DNA of 64,000 nt from Allantophomopsis cytisporea (taxonomy: Eukaryota; Ascomycota; Leotiomycetes; Phacidiales; Phacidiaceae), in NCBI GenBank assembly GCA_024752435.1, contig CP103035.1, forward strand, positions 806,001-870,000. Direction: 5' to 3'. The position numbers were made by a program, and so were the translations under genes. Positions within the stretch are counted from its first letter, which is position 1, and every line of letters starts with the position of its first letter. Below, in pieces: positions 1 through 13,353 of the stretch. The notes under the pieces are model-generated. The model was given only the letters and a program-made list of their open reading frames with translations. It ran no database searches and had not been told where the DNA came from.

Positions 1-1509
1 AAATTGGATGGTGCGTCTTTATAATTAGCCATGCGCAAGCTCATAATTTATATAGCCATTCTGATTTTGTAACAGTCAACGACTCCAAGCCAGTAGAAGA
101 TAAAACCCCAATCGCGAACGGAAACGGCGATGCCGAGGAATCCGATGATGGTGAAGATGAGGCTGGCGCTGATGGCGCGGAAGCAGGCACAGAAAAGAAG
201 AAGAGAAAGCGCAAGCCAAGGAAGAAGAAGAAGGCTGGTGCCGCAGCAACCAAGCAGTCAAATCCCCCACGAGTCCTCTTATCGAGTCTCTACCCAAGTG
301 GTCAATACCCAGTGGGCCAGGAAGTTGACTACAAGGATGAAAACCTTTACCGTACAACGAATGAGGAAAAGAGACATCTCGATCGCTTGAACAATGATTT
401 CTTGAACGAATACCGTCAGGGTGCAGAGATCCACAGACAAGTCCGACAATGGGCCCAGCAGAATATCAAGCCGGGACAAACTCTGACGGAAATTGCTGAG
501 GGAATTGAGGACGGTGTTAGAGCCCTTACTGGACACAATGGTCTCACTGAGGGAGACAATATTCTTGGTGGAATGGGATTCCCTACGGGACTCAGCTTGA
601 ACCACTGTGCGGCACATTACACTCCAAACGCAGGTAACAAGATCGTCTTGCAAGAGAAGGATGTTATGAAGGTCGATTTCGGAGTACATATCAACGGCAG
701 AATTGTGGACAGTGCTTTCACTATGACTTTTGATCCAGTGTACGACAACCTTCTGAAGGCTGTCAAGGAGGCTACAAACGCCGGTATTGATGCTGCAGGT
801 ATTGATGTCCGTATGAGTGATGTCGGCGCAGCTGTTCAAGAGGTTATGGAGAGTTACGAGGTAGAGATCAATGGCGAGACATTCCCAGTCAAGTGTATTC
901 GAAACCTCAACGGCCACAACATCGAACAATACAAGATCCACGGTGGAAAGAGTGTACCAATTGTTAAGGGCACTGATAACACCAAGATGGAGGAGGGTGA
1001 GACATTCGCTATCGAGACATTCGGTAGCACTGGAATGGGATATGTCAGAGACGACGTAAGTCCATAACAAGCTATTCAAGATCCTCTACTAATATTTTAC
1101 AGATGGAAACCTCTCACTACGCAAAGAGAGATGATGCACCAAATGTCGCCTTGAGATTATCATCGGCCAAGAACCTCCTCAGCGTGATCACCAAGAACTT
1201 TGGAACATTACCTTTCTGCCGAAGATACCTTGACCGTCTCGGCCAGGACAAGTACCTCCTTGGTGTAAGTAGCCATCCTTCACCTTATTTGAAAACTTTA
1301 AAGTAACACCTGACAGTTGAACAACCTCGTCTCTGCCGGTATCGTTGAGGCCTACCCACCTTTGTGCGACAAGAAGGGTTCTTACACCGCACAATACGAA
1401 CACGTAAGCTTAAACTCCACCCAGTGTTGGAATGAAATACTGACATATGTAGACTATCCTCCTGAGACCTAATGTAAAGGAGGTCATTAGTCGTGGTGAT
1501 GACTACTGA
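1..1509 (+). CDS. MAP2: methionine aminopeptidase 2, 5' end missing
   Basis: Cytosolic metalloprotease that removes the initiator methionine from nascent chains. Exons seen: 76-1055, 1103-1264, 1317-1403, 1453-1509. A donor-like GTGCGT at 11 suggests that bases 1-10 are the end of an earlier exon, and the phase fits. The visible N-terminal part is acidic and then Lys/Arg-rich (KKKRKRKPRKKKK), as in type 2 enzymes, where it contacts the ribosome. The pita-bread catalytic fold follows. Metal and substrate residues can be read in order: His in NHCAAHYTP, two Asp in VDFGVHINGRIVD, His in NLNGHNI, Glu in FAIETFGS and the final Glu in YEHTILLRP. The protein ends SRGDDY, typical of the family. The start codon lies outside the window. 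Identification is firm; the placement of exon 1 is inference. Confidence 0.93.
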
Positions 1510-1916
1510 TCATAGCATGAGATATAACAATGGAAAATTGGGTAAATTGCATGTGTTGGTGTTCGCGGAAAATCCCCTCAGCTCTGAATAGCATATATTG
1601 ACAGCTATTGCGTGAAAGAATGACCTGTATGCTATTCTGCTCTCTTTTTCTTGACGAGATACCCAGTCTGTGGATATGTTTATGTCAGAACTTTGAGAAT
1701 GTGTATGATATATATCCTAGTGCCTACGTGTATAATATCCAATCTTCTTTATACGGGGTAGGTAATTATCAGTCAGTAACCAAGCATGTTGCAATATCAC
1801 ACAATATACACAAAACGATATAGCATTGGCTAATCAAGATGAACGCCTCTACTCCCTAAAAACTCCGATACCATGCAACAGTCCTTTTTTGGCCCAAATA
1901 AACTTCTTCGTCACTA
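1510..1916. other. intergenic, convergent 3' ends
   Basis: Spacer between the MetAP2 stop and the Paf1 stop on the opposite strand. It is AT-rich and should carry both 3' UTRs. I see no RNA gene or supported coding sequence. Confidence 0.6.
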
Positions 1917-3390
1917 CTAATTGTCATCAGATTCACCATCAGCATCCTCATCTACCCTCGTAGCAGGCGAGTGTCCACCCTCATCAATCATGTCCACCTC
2001 CCCATCAGCATCGACATCCGCATCGGCATCAGCCTGCTCTTCAGGCGGCGGCATACCAACAAAGTTCTCCTTGTACCACTCTCTCTGCGCAATGACGTCC
2101 TCCTCAGGTGCCTGGATGGAGAGCTTGATTTCGTCCACCGATCTAGGATCTTCATAGTGCTCGACGCGGTTCTTGCTAATATTCTTGGATCTTTGGGGTC
2201 GAATGCTCACACGCTTTGGAACTGGATAGTAGTAGACTGCCTTTTGGCGGTGTCCGTCCTTGCCGTCGTTCGCAGCAATAATTACCTCCTCGTCGTACTT
2301 GCCGATCTCGCCAGTCTGTGTAGCAGTCTCATAACCACGAATACGTTTCAGAGAGAAGTAGCCACCGCCAAATTCGCCGTCTCGCTCGTCGTAGAGCTCT
2401 TCGCTGTCGACTTCGGGGTCGTATGGGTTGATCTTTCGCTTGAGGTTTCGAGCAGATTCAGCTCCTTCAGTCATGTAGAATTCGTAATCTTGAATCTCCT
2501 TTGGTGCTGGGTTTCTTTCTGGGTCGAGCTGATATGCTTCCAATTGAGCCTGATATTCAGCCTCGATCTCCGGAGGCTGCTCAATTGGTCGTAGAACACT
2601 GCTTTCAAGGCGAGTGTCATATGTAGATGACGGCGCAACAGGGTTGGTGAGGAACTTGACGGTAAAGTAGCCTCCCATATCCGTAAAGGCCTCAAGATCT
2701 GGCAATATCGGGTAGCTATCGACAAGCTTAACATTGCGCTTGCTAGGGTGTTTGACTTTAGCTGGATTTGCAAGGTGGTCTGCGGCAATTTCGAAGCTCT
2801 TTTCAACTTGGCTTTTAATATATTCTGGTGATTCCTTGTCGATACTAATTGGCTGTCTCCTGATCTTCGAGCCGGTGTTATTAATCAAACCCTTAGATGT
2901 CGTTGACTCGAATCTAGATTTAGAGGTGTAGGAGGAGATGTATTCAGTACGGCGGAGGAAGGAGACGCCAGAGTCGGAGAACTTTGGTTTGCCCAAGCTC
3001 GAGAGAGGACGAAGGAGAGCGCGATCGTGAGGATGAGGAGGTGGAGCATGAATCGGAGCTTGGATGGCTATATTACTCATAGTCAGAACTGTGTAGTGTC
3101 TTTCAAAATTGCCCTCACTTACAACTTTCGTCACCATCAAAGATTCCTGGCATGCCCACAAGATCTAGGGGCATTCCCAACTCAGCATCTGCCTCAATGT
3201 TGAGTGGTTGCTCGCGCGCAAGTCTAGAAGCATATCCAGGTGTGGTATACTGGCCGCTGGAAAGACCGGTGTTTGGGATATCGAGGAGCTTTGGGGGATT
3301 TGGTGGAGGTGGTAATGTGTTGGAATATCGTATGCGCGCAATATAATCCTGGTGAATTACGCGCTCACCGCGCGGCGCTGAAGACGACAT
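1917..3390 (-). CDS. PAF1: RNA polymerase II-associated factor Paf1
   Basis: Core subunit of the Paf1 complex, which travels with RNA polymerase II and promotes elongation and histone H2B/H3 modification. Two exons: 3123-3390 and 1917-3067, with a 55-nt intron (donor GTAAGT). About 472 aa. The N-terminus has the family signature (QDYIARIRYSN, then a Pro-rich run and PKLLDIPNTG). The middle contains LRRTEYISSYTS and the conserved block DMGGYFTVKFL. The C-terminus is Asp/Glu-rich and disordered, ending DGESDDN. The first ATG of the open frame (3390) is used; the frame opens slightly further upstream but without another ATG. Family match is by motif and length. Confidence 0.88.
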
Positions 3391-4233
3391 TGCAATCAAT
3401 TCAATAAAGCTATCGAATCAATTGGGAGTGTGCGATTTGGAAGTTGCAAGAAGAAGTTGCTGGTTGATGTTCACTTTCACATCGCAACAATTACATTGAG
3501 TTGCGAGGCATCGCGCTCACTAGCGCCCTTGTCAAGCTGCAGCCCGTCTTCCACTACATACACAACGTCGCAAAGTCGGCCTTCAACACGTGACTAAAGA
3601 TCATCGACCTTGACCATGGACTGACTACCTTATGGCCCGAGGTGGTGGGGGAGCAAGTAGCACTCCGAACAAGGGAAGCTCCCTTCGTCATGACCCTTCA
3701 GCATCTTAGAAGTCCTCCATGCATCTTTATCAAATACCAAAGCACTTCGAAGATACCAAAGATTCCAAGAATTGTACTCTGCGATTTTCAAACCGAAGAC
3801 AACGAAATGCCTGTGGCCATCAGCATCATGCTTCTATCAAGTGTTCCACGGTAGGATTTGGAGATTACCATAATAGAGGCCTTTGCCAACAAAAAGCTGC
3901 CAAAGTAGTCCAACAAATAACATCTCAAGTTAGAGTAATAAATTAGTTATTTTCATCCAGAGATGGTGTGTAGACCATAGGTAAATTGCATATATCCAAG
4001 CAATCAAAAATGTTTGAAAGTTTTGTGTCTAATTCCGCATCTGAAGGCAAAGCTATGCTTCATACTTCTACTATGCACACCATACCTAAATATTTACACA
4101 AAAGACAAAAGAAATGTTTCTGAGAGAAGAGATGACTAAAATGAGTACCCTTCCCATCCATCATACGCCGCTATATGCCTATATTTTACAGACTCCCATC
4201 CTACACTCCCACAGGTCATTACTAATAACACCC
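3391..4233. other. intergenic, Paf1 promoter and m-AAA protease 3' flank
   Basis: About 840 nt between the Paf1 start and the stop of the next minus-strand gene. It should hold the Paf1 promoter. Short open frames here show no family features. Nothing else is seen. Confidence 0.5.
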
Positions 4234-6946
4234 TCATACAGCCGGGGAAGGCAGGTCAGGCGGGTTGTTCGCAGCCTCCTGTGGAGGTGGAGGTGGAGCG
4301 CTCTTGCCACCAGAACCAGTGTTGTCGAAATACTTGGCGAAATCCTTGTGGTCATCAAAGGGTCTCTTGCCGAGTAATCGGACCATATCGTCTCTGCTAA
4401 GGACCTCCAACCTCAAGAGCTCCTCAGCAACGATACCAACCTCGTTCTTCTTCTCGGTCAACAGATCCCTACACTGGTTGTAGGCTTCGTCGACGATACG
4501 TTTGACTTCAGCGTCGATAGTTTGGGCAGTAGACTCGGCGAATGGCTTGTTGAATTTGTCGTCACTGTCTTGGAAATGAAGGTAACCAATCTTCTTAGAC
4601 ATTCCCCATTTGGTGACCATGGAAGTGGCCATGCGAGTAACCTTGTTAAAATCATCTGAAGCTCCACTGGTCACAGTTTCAAAATGTAACTCCTCAGAGA
4701 CACGTCCACCAAGGGTCATAGCCATACGATCCATGAGCTGGTTGACATTCAAGAGGTAACTGTCACCAGCTGGAAGGTATTGAGCGTAACCGAGAGCACC
4801 CTGACCACGTGGAATGATGGAGACCTTGAGAAGGGGGTCAGCCCATTTGAAATACCAACCGCAAATGGCATGTCCAGCTTCGTGGTAAGCAACAGTCCTC
4901 TTCTCCTCAGGACTAAGGACCAATGACTTCTTCTCAAGACCACCAATGACTCTTTCAATGGCCTGCTCGAAATGGATCATCGCAACAGAGCTTGCCTTGG
5001 CTCGGGCAGCTAAAAAGGTTAGTTCAATGAAGCACATGCAATGGAGATTATTGCTTACCAATAAGAGCTGCCTCGTTAACACAGTTGGCAATGTCAGCTC
5101 CAGAGAATCCAGGTGTGAGGGCAGACAAGCGTCCAGTGAGGTATTCCAAGTCCTCATTGGTAACGATCTTGCCCAAGTGCACCATGAAAATCTGCTTGCG
5201 ACCATCCATCGTTGGTCGATCAATTGAGATGTGTCTATCGAAACGACCAGGACGCATAAGAGCCTTGTCAAGAACATCAGGTCTGTTCGTACCTGCGAGA
5301 ACAACTACTTGCTCTGCAGTGTTGAAACCATCCATTTCAGTTAAGATCTGGTTGAGAGTTGCCTCTCGCTCATCGTTGCCGCCGCTGAAATTACCACCCT
5401 TTCCTCTCGCCTTTCCAATGGCGTCAATTTCATCAATGAAAATAATGCATGGGGTGTTCTTTCTCGCCATCGCGAAGAGATCACGCACACGAGAGGCACC
5501 AACACCAACGAACATCTCTACGAATTCAGAACCACTGACACTGTAGAATGGTACTCCGGACTCTCCGGCAGTGGCCTTCGCGAGTAAGGTCTTACCAGTA
5601 CCTGGAGGTCCAGAGAGAATGGCACCACGAGGAATCTTGGCACCAAGCTTCTCGAACTGTTCTGGAGTTTTCAAGAAGCTTACAAACTCCATGATCTCAA
5701 GCTTGGCCTCATCCATACCAGCAACATCCTTAAACTTAACCTTGACGTCCGTCTCCTGATTGAACATCTTGGCACGACTCTTGCCCATGCCAAAGACGCC
5801 TCCGGCACCGCCTCCGGCACCACCACCTGCTCGTCTAGACATCCAGAAAAGCACTCCAACAAACAGAAGGGTTGGGCCAAAGTAGGTTAATATGCTCATC
5901 ATAGAAGTCTCGTGGTCATAGCTCACAGGGATTCTCTCTGAGCTCGGAATGCCTAGCTCAGTCTGTGCATCTTCCAATTTGCGCTCGAAAGCCTCGACAG
6001 AGCCAATAGAAAAATAGTAGTGGAAAGATGGGTTTGATGCTGGAGATTCGGGGTACATCGTCGCGGTAGCTTCGCGATGTAAATCGACACGGACTCTGTC
6101 GCCGTTGATGACCGTCAACTTCTCCACAAGTCCCTTGTCAAAGAAGGTGTTTCTGAACTCTTGCCATGTGATATCCCTTGCACTCTCGCCTGGAACAATC
6201 ATGCGGAAGAACAAATATCCAACGAAAGCTGTAAGGAGAATCGTCTGTGTATCGAGCTTGAGCTCTTGCACCTTAAATTCCGGTCCTGCCCTGCCCTGTC
6301 TCTTTTTCTCACCATCTCTCTTTCCGGATTTATTTTCGTTGCTGCGGAACTCGGTCTTTTCCTCTGATGTCTCTCGTTCCGAGGCATTGCGCATGTACTG
6401 AGTTGTCAATCGGGTGAGTTTTGCGGCAGTGGCAAGAGTCATTGGCTTGCCTCCCTTAATGGATTCGAGGATCTCTTGGATTTCCTTCGGAACGCCCTCC
6501 TTCTTGATGTTCTCGGCAGCCAGATCCAGCTTCGAGGCTTGTGACTTTGGCACTCCCTTTTTCAACATCTCTATCACATCATTCAAGACCTTCTCATCCT
6601 CCGGACTGAGTTTCGCCATGTTATCCGCGAGCGGTGTAGACTTGCCGTCTTTGTCGCCCTGGGGTGGCGGAGGCGACATTGGACTGCTCTCGCCATTATA
6701 GATGTGCTCGGTACCCGGCGCGCTCTTCGATGGTGGTTGACTGGCCTTGTTGTCCTCTACATTCTTTTTGGATTCATCCTCGGACTTCTTCGGCTGCGAC
6801 GTGAGAGATCGTGATGTATGGAAGGCTGCTCGTGCTCTGAATGCAGGAGACAGCTGCGACTGTCGTAGACTCGATGAGGTGGCGGTTTGGAAGGAAGTTC
6901 TCGATAATCGAGCGAGGCTGCGGGTCTGCCGTAAAAGGCTTGTCAT
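4234..6946 (-). CDS. mitochondrial m-AAA protease subunit (Afg3/Yta12 family)
   Basis: ATP-dependent zinc protease of the mitochondrial inner membrane, active on the matrix side in quality control and processing of inner-membrane and ribosomal proteins. Exons 5059-6946 and 4234-5009, intron 49 nt, about 887 aa. An Arg/Ser-rich mitochondrial presequence starts at the first ATG (6946). Two membrane segments lie near residues 235-251 and 350-371, flanking the intermembrane-space domain. The AAA module has Walker A GPPGTGKT at about 446-453, Walker B IIFIDEID and an Arg-finger region. The protease motif HEAGH is at about 672-676. The tail is Pro-rich. The two-membrane-span layout separates it from i-AAA Yme1. 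I cannot tell Yta10/Afg3 from Yta12/Rca1 by eye, so no symbol is given. Confidence 0.92.
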
Positions 6947-7615
6947 GTTTGAACGGCGACACACGAGATTCTACTTTGAGATTGAAGGAAAGGTATAACT
7001 ATGTCGTGAGGGATTCTTTAAGAATCCTACCTCACCAGTAAGTGGTGTTATTATTATCGGATTGGTTTGTAAGACGTGATGGCAATATCAATTCTAGAAG
7101 CTGTTCGTATGACGAGTAGAGACCGTTCGCCAATTAGTGTACTGTCCTGATTCATGAGGCCACAATAAGATCTCTGCGCCGCCCTCGGTCGTCAAAGAAT
7201 GACATTATTCATGGGTCGTTCCCCTGCACACATCATGAAATATTTGTGACTGCCTGATGTATTAACATTTATGATGCACTTTTCTGTAGTGTCTAATGCC
7301 TTGTGCTATATGTATATATATCAGTTAACATCTTTACTGCTACTACACATAGCACAGGCGTGTAGAGAAATCAAAATAAGCAAGATATATTGAATAGACG
7401 TGCGCTGTACTAATAATGCAGCGGTAATTTCACCGTATAACAAGTCGCTGAACTTCTGTGGCGTAAGGGGAGAATAGTAACAGAAACTAAAGTACAAAAA
7501 GAAACGTTCAGATCGTAGGAGGCCAACCGCCTTCCAATGCATAACCTTTGTATTTCCAGACCCAAATTAACGCCCCTATGTGGAGACACCCTTGATCTCA
7601 AGGAGACAAAATATC
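6947..7615. other. intergenic, m-AAA promoter region
   Basis: About 670 nt between the m-AAA start and the stop of the upstream minus-strand regulator. It should contain the m-AAA promoter and the 3' UTR of the regulator. No supported gene is seen. Confidence 0.5.
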
Positions 7616-10556
7616 TCACTGCGGTAGCCCATCATTTGGCAAACCATTGCCCATTCCATTACTCACAGGCATATCCTGATTCAAAACGCCATTTTCAAAA
7701 CCCGGATATGCTCCACCAGTCATATCTGCCCAGTCCCACTCAATAGTCATTGGCATCTGCCATAAGTCCTGGGGCACAAAAGGTTGTTGGAATGTATTCA
7801 GGTTCATTGGCGACATATTGGCTCCCAAATGTTGACCATTGAAGTCTGGGAACTGCGGCATAGCATGGCTGCTAGGACTTAGATACTCCTGCCCCTCACT
7901 AGCACTGAAATCAGGTACCCAGTTGCCAGGACCTGTCACAGGTGACCCATTCGGCATAGGGCTGTATCCATTTTGACTGCCCGTTGCACTGTTCGAAGCC
8001 GTCTGTTGTGGTGGTGAAAAGACCATACCGGGAGTTTGAGCAGAGTTTGATGATGTTCCTGTTGGTGTCTGTTTTGAAGAAAATTTCGCAGTGGTTGCAG
8101 CACGACTGCTAGCGTTGCTATCTTCGTGACTCTTGCGCTTCCGGCGTCCAGAGGTTTCTTTATCGGATTTATCCAGAACGACTCTGGCGATCCTCTCAAA
8201 TTCGGAGCAGACACCCAGCATTCTCTTCACACCACCATTTTCTTCTTCACTGCCTAACATCGACAGGAAGTTAACTACCAAGTTCATGAGACGGACGTCT
8301 GATCGTGCTCTCGGATCTTGTGGATTCTGTAGGATATTTCCAAATAGTGTTACAAGTGCAGACACAGGGAAATAAAGGATAAGCCTGATATCATCAGTTT
8401 CAGTGGGTCTTGATTGATACAGGGTGAAGAACATACCAAACACATGCAAAATCTCCTTGCGGAACATACTTAATAAGGTGAATAGAAGCTCTTGCGGCCG
8501 ACACACAAAGCGCTGCTGAGGAAAAGACTCTTGGATTAAGGGGCCTTGCATTGAGACCCTGAATGGCGTAATTTGATAACCGACTCGTCCAATACCCATG
8601 ATGAACAGACATGCGATGAATAGTCGTTAAACAATTATAGTAAGCGAAGTGAAGTACAACGATATGTAAAATTAAAGGAGTATGTGAAGCTTTGATCTCA
8701 TGTTCCGGGCGGAAGTCAACAGGTATGCTATCCTTCCACTCTTCAAGTTGATGATCAAGTTCGCCAATGGTGTTGAGAAGTTCGCCGTCAGATTGTCTGG
8801 CTGCTTTTGTGGAGTATAGTTGCCGGTAAACCTTGCTTTCAATTGTGGCAAACTCACACATCAATCTGAAAAGATTAACCTTGCCTTTTCCATCAGCAAG
8901 TGGTATGTTGCCAATGCTGTCATCCGGATCGGCGCTTGGTAACTCGACGTTCATATCATCGTCGTCTTGAGCTGGAGGTCTTCCACTGCGCAGACAGATG
9001 TCCTATATGGTGTGAGTTGAAGCCGACTTTATAGTGAATATATTGAGGGTTCAAACTTACCTTGTCGAGCATGTAACCAATCCAAAACACACGTTTTCTT
9101 TGCTCAATCTCGACAGGATTTAGATTGAAGCTTGAGCCACGCTTGTGTAGTCCAATGCTATGTGATAAACGGATAGCAGCGGCAACGAGGAAGTAAGAAG
9201 GTTGCGGGTTAGGGGTTCCTTGCAGAAACAAAGCCATACCCAATAGTGCCTGTACACTCAGAAGGTCGGTGTTTCTCATTGTGAGTTCCGTAAACACGCC
9301 CACAGCATTTTTCAGGTAACCCCATGCCTTCTGGTCTTCCTCTTGCGGCACCAGGTGACTCATCACTCGAAGCCTATGCGCAATGGCCAAGGCAACATTC
9401 AAACTAGCCCACCAACCTGAACCCTCGTATGGATCTCTCGAGTAATGACGATGTACTAGATGCATGAAAGTAGGTTGATGAAAGAGTGGGAACATGCAGT
9501 TGAAATTCTCGAAGAAGTCCTTGAGTAAGGAAAGACATTCGGTCTTTGGGGGAAGCGGAACAAACATTCGTCGCTCGAACAAGTCTCCAAAAACCTCTGG
9601 CTTCCAATATTGCCATTTGTTATCATCCACAGCAGAATTCGATATCATCTCTTGAAACGAAGAGTCTCCAGTCTTCTCATTTACCCATTGAATTCCTTTT
9701 GGTGAGAAGATAGAAAATCCAGAAGAAGAACCAATATAGCGAGTCTCGCCGCAATTGTTCGTTACCAGTGAGCACATCATGTCAGAAAGTGCCTCGACCT
9801 CCCCCGAATCTCCGTCCCTTCCTTTCTTCTTTTCTCCACCCTTTTCCGATGGTGGCTCCGGCGACGTTATAGCACTTCTTGGACTAGATACTGCTCCTTC
9901 GTGCTGGGGTGTATCTTGGTCTGGCGTATTGGGATGGGATGTTGAAGTGATTGCAGAAGCTCTTCTTGACCTCGACTTGTCCGCTAGTCGTCGTTCAAGT
10001 GTGCCCAGGTCTGTTTTGCCATTGTCATCTTCTTCGAGAAGTCCCTGAGTACAGAATCAGCAATCCTTTCTTTAAACCACAGCTTCTTAGATATGTGGAG
10101 CATGCTCACAGATAATCTCAACAGGCTTTCCATGCGACCAAGGCGATTCTCCAATCCCTCAATATACTTCGCTCCCTTCGGCGGATTTCGTTTCTTTTCA
10201 ACTTGGGTAAATATACATTCCGTTTTGTAGTTTATACAGTGGGTACATGCAGGCATTTTGCCATCGCACTTGATCTTTTTCTTGCGGCACATATCACAGG
10301 CCTATAATACACCTCGTCAGCGCATTACCCCCCAGCAAGATTCACCACATGACAAGATTCATACCCGTGCGATCCGGCGGCGTTTCGCCTCTTGTGACTC
10401 GTCCATCATATTCGATCCGTCGATACCGAAATTGAAATCCGTTAAGTTGGGCGCCGCTTCGTTATATCCTCCAAAGATCTGGGGTGGGTTTGGGGCCCCA
10501 AAGGATGGCATCGGCATCGGAAGTCCATGCTGCCCGTGATGGTTCATATGGTCCAT
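7616..10556 (-). CDS. Zn2Cys6 fungal transcription factor (Fungal_trans domain)
   Basis: Predicted nuclear DNA-binding regulator of about 900 aa. Five exons: 10365-10556, 10110-10301, 9061-10044, 8437-9002, 7616-8384; introns 52-65 nt, all phases consistent. The binuclear zinc cluster has Cys66, 69, 76, 83, 86 and 93 with basic residues between. A linker and short coiled coil follow (YIEGLENRLGRMESLLRLS). The middle region is the fungal transcription factor domain, with FPLFHQPTF, IGLHKRGSSF, RKRVFWIGYMLDKD and CLRSGRPPA. The C-terminus is Gln/Asn/Pro/Ser-rich and disordered, typical of activation regions. The first ATG in the frame is 10556; the leader upstream is rich in CT and GT tracts. 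The target pathway is unknown and I did not match it to a named regulator. Confidence 0.88.
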
Positions 10557-13330
10557 GGTCGAGAGAATACACACGGGTCGATTGCGCGTTGGCAGAGATT
10601 ATATTGACAGATCCACTCCCATGCGTCGCCAATGGTGCCAGGATATTTTGATGTTGAATTCAAGCCGAGATTTGAGGAGTGTAGCAGCTCGGAGTTTGTG
10701 CTTGGTCCCCGGTATAAATCCTCGTGGTGAGGTTGTTGTCGCAATTCGTAATCCGCTCGGCTCCACGATATGGGTAGATTGAGGGAGTGGCGCAGTTGAG
10801 AGCCGCTGATGATGAGGGGGGCTTTAGGAAGCCGGGAGAGCCTGGAGAGCTGAAAAGGTTATTCACTAGAGTTCTTTGCGAATCGATGTTGTTAGAGTAG
10901 AGTTCGGAGATATCCCATGAGCAATGGTGACAGGAGATGGGATGGACACGAAGTGGGATTGACAATGAGTCGCAGCATGGAGTCGTACACCAGTGGGCAC
11001 AGTAGCATGAGTAACTCTGTGTGAGTGTGTCTGTGTAATAATAATAACTTGAGCAGTGCTACGTACAAATATGGATACCTTCGTTGGTGTATCTGACTAT
11101 TGTGTGTGTGCACCAGCGTACCCCGAGAGAGTAAAGTATGTACAATGTAGTGTGCGATAGTGTAGTAACGAGAATACTGGTAGTGGAGGAGAGGCATCCC
11201 TCCACCAGCTTTGACTCCAGTTTGAATACAAGCCTTCTTCTATCTTACTAAGTACATATTTACCCCCCCACAACCAACGCCCAAACTAGCTACAACTTCA
11301 CAGGCAGAATAAGGTAAACAACCTCGTGTGATCTACTCTGTCTGACTCTTACTCTCACTCGTTCCTTACCCTTACTCTCATTCCTACTCTTATCTCACCA
11401 TTGATGCAATACGCTGCATTGCTGCTTGAAAAGGTCAAAGGCAACCTCGAATGTTATTAGCAAGCAACATTCTATACTCAAGGTATGTAGTGCAACGGCT
11501 TTGATGAGCTTTGAACTCCCCTGGACTTGCTTGGACTGACTCCCTTGAACCCTCAAGAGACCCCCATGAGCCTTTATGGCTTGGGCAACAGCCATCATAG
11601 CCATATTTTGCTTTTGATCTGTCAGCACTGATCTTAGAATGGTTCAGTAGTGTGTCGAGACCGGCGACATGGCGGAACCATGAAGCCGACGCTTTAAAAA
11701 GTGGCCGCATGCGACCACTCATCATTCCCAAATTTCGAGGAATTTTGAGAAGCAAATCCCTGAATTGGGCTAAAATACAGCTTTCAGGGCAAGACCCATA
11801 TATTGCGTACATAGCCAAGCAAGTTTGTGTAAGCCTGGACTGAGACCCACGTACGCGGGATGGAGCTTCAGTTCACTGATATCCAAGCGTATAGTGTAGC
11901 ACTCGAGTCTTTGAACGAATGATATTCATGGCGATTTGGACATGTCGTGAAACCTCAATTCGGTACGGAGCAAATTGACAATTCCGATTACCGACTACCG
12001 TCTGTTGGTGATGATTCTTTCACAGTAGTATCACCATGAAAGTTTGATCAGTATGCAAGATTGATGCCGATGCCGAGGAGGTTTTGAAGCATCTCATTGC
12101 CATGTATTCCCCATACGCATCCCGCATGATACTACGGTATAATACCTTTACGAAGGAAGAGTCGAGAGCTTTGATTGCCCCATACTTCGTACTGCAAACC
12201 CATCGGAAATCACAGCGTATGTATGTATTTTGTATATGTACCAGATGCTGTAGGCAAAGCCGAGCATTGCCGCATACCCGGTCTCAATACGCATCGTCTG
12301 GGATACGAAAGGCTCCGCATAAACTAGATGATGGAATCTTTTCAATGGTGGGAGGAAGGCAGCTGAGCTGAGCAACCTGGAGATATCTCCTTGTCTTGTC
12401 ATTTGGAAGTCAAGCATTTTCTCAAACAGTGCACGGACGAATATCGGCGGTCCCCTTGGCTCCATGGGCCTCTTTCAGCCGATGCGTATTTGATAGGCAG
12501 TGTGGTGGTACGCAAAATAAATGGGCCATATGTGGGCGTCTTTGATTTCATCTTCGTCTTCGCGTTCGTGCTCGCGTTCGCATTCGGGCCTGCAGTTCTC
12601 TGAATTTAGACGAAGGTTGATAAATGAGACGCGCCCAAGTGAGGTCAAACAAGAGCGATCGAGTATTGTTGCCTTATGAAGGATGCGAGAACATCTACGC
12701 CTCATGTATTTACGTGAGGGCATCGTAGGGAGTACGAGAGTTTGATCCCCTGGCGATTTCTATATGTGTAATCAACGTTTTAGTTGATGTCTCATGATAA
12801 CTACCTTATCGCACAATCCACCTTACCCGTCCCCAGGTTTTCTCCCTGGTACATATTGAGATCGTACCTTATACGAATTCCATACGAGTTTGGAGTTCCA
12901 TACGAAGTTCTACACAATGAACTGGTGGATTGTCCTGCATGCACCTTTAAAGCGCGGAGAAATTATCTTGCGACCAGGTCGAGTGAGAATCAATCCAAGC
13001 AAATTCGGCTCAGGGACAGTTCAATATCTCAAAATCAATACTCCACGAGTCCATAAGCCTTTTGTAGAATCTTCTCTACTATGTATCATACGTATTGATT
13101 CTATTTTTCGTTTTCATTTTCGTTTTTATTTATGATTTAAAACTGATAGTCTCTCCGTAACCGAATCTTCTACTACCCCGATTCTATGATAATGTTCTCA
13201 AGAAAGGAGCTTCGTAATGCTTATAAGTCACAATTGCTTCAAGCTGCTCGAAATACTATCCGTCTCTCTTTCACATGTATAGATTTTATATCTGAGTGAC
13301 GGACTCCTTATTGCTGTTCTTGCTCTCTTC
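10557..13330. other. gene-poor intergenic stretch
   Basis: About 2.8 kb upstream of the C6 regulator. The first part (to about 11.4 kb) has GT/CT-rich tracts that fit a promoter or long 5' UTR. Scattered frames of 60-127 codons occur on both strands, for example 11435-11818 on the minus strand, but none shows domain features, a splice-consistent extension or compositional support. I see no transposon ends or RNA gene. Confidence 0.45.
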
Positions 13331-13353
13331 TAATTCGAGATAAACATCTAGTT

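Noticed and set aside
279..1079. 266-codon frame antisense to MetAP2
   Set aside because: It is the mirror of a highly conserved coding exon and has no family features.
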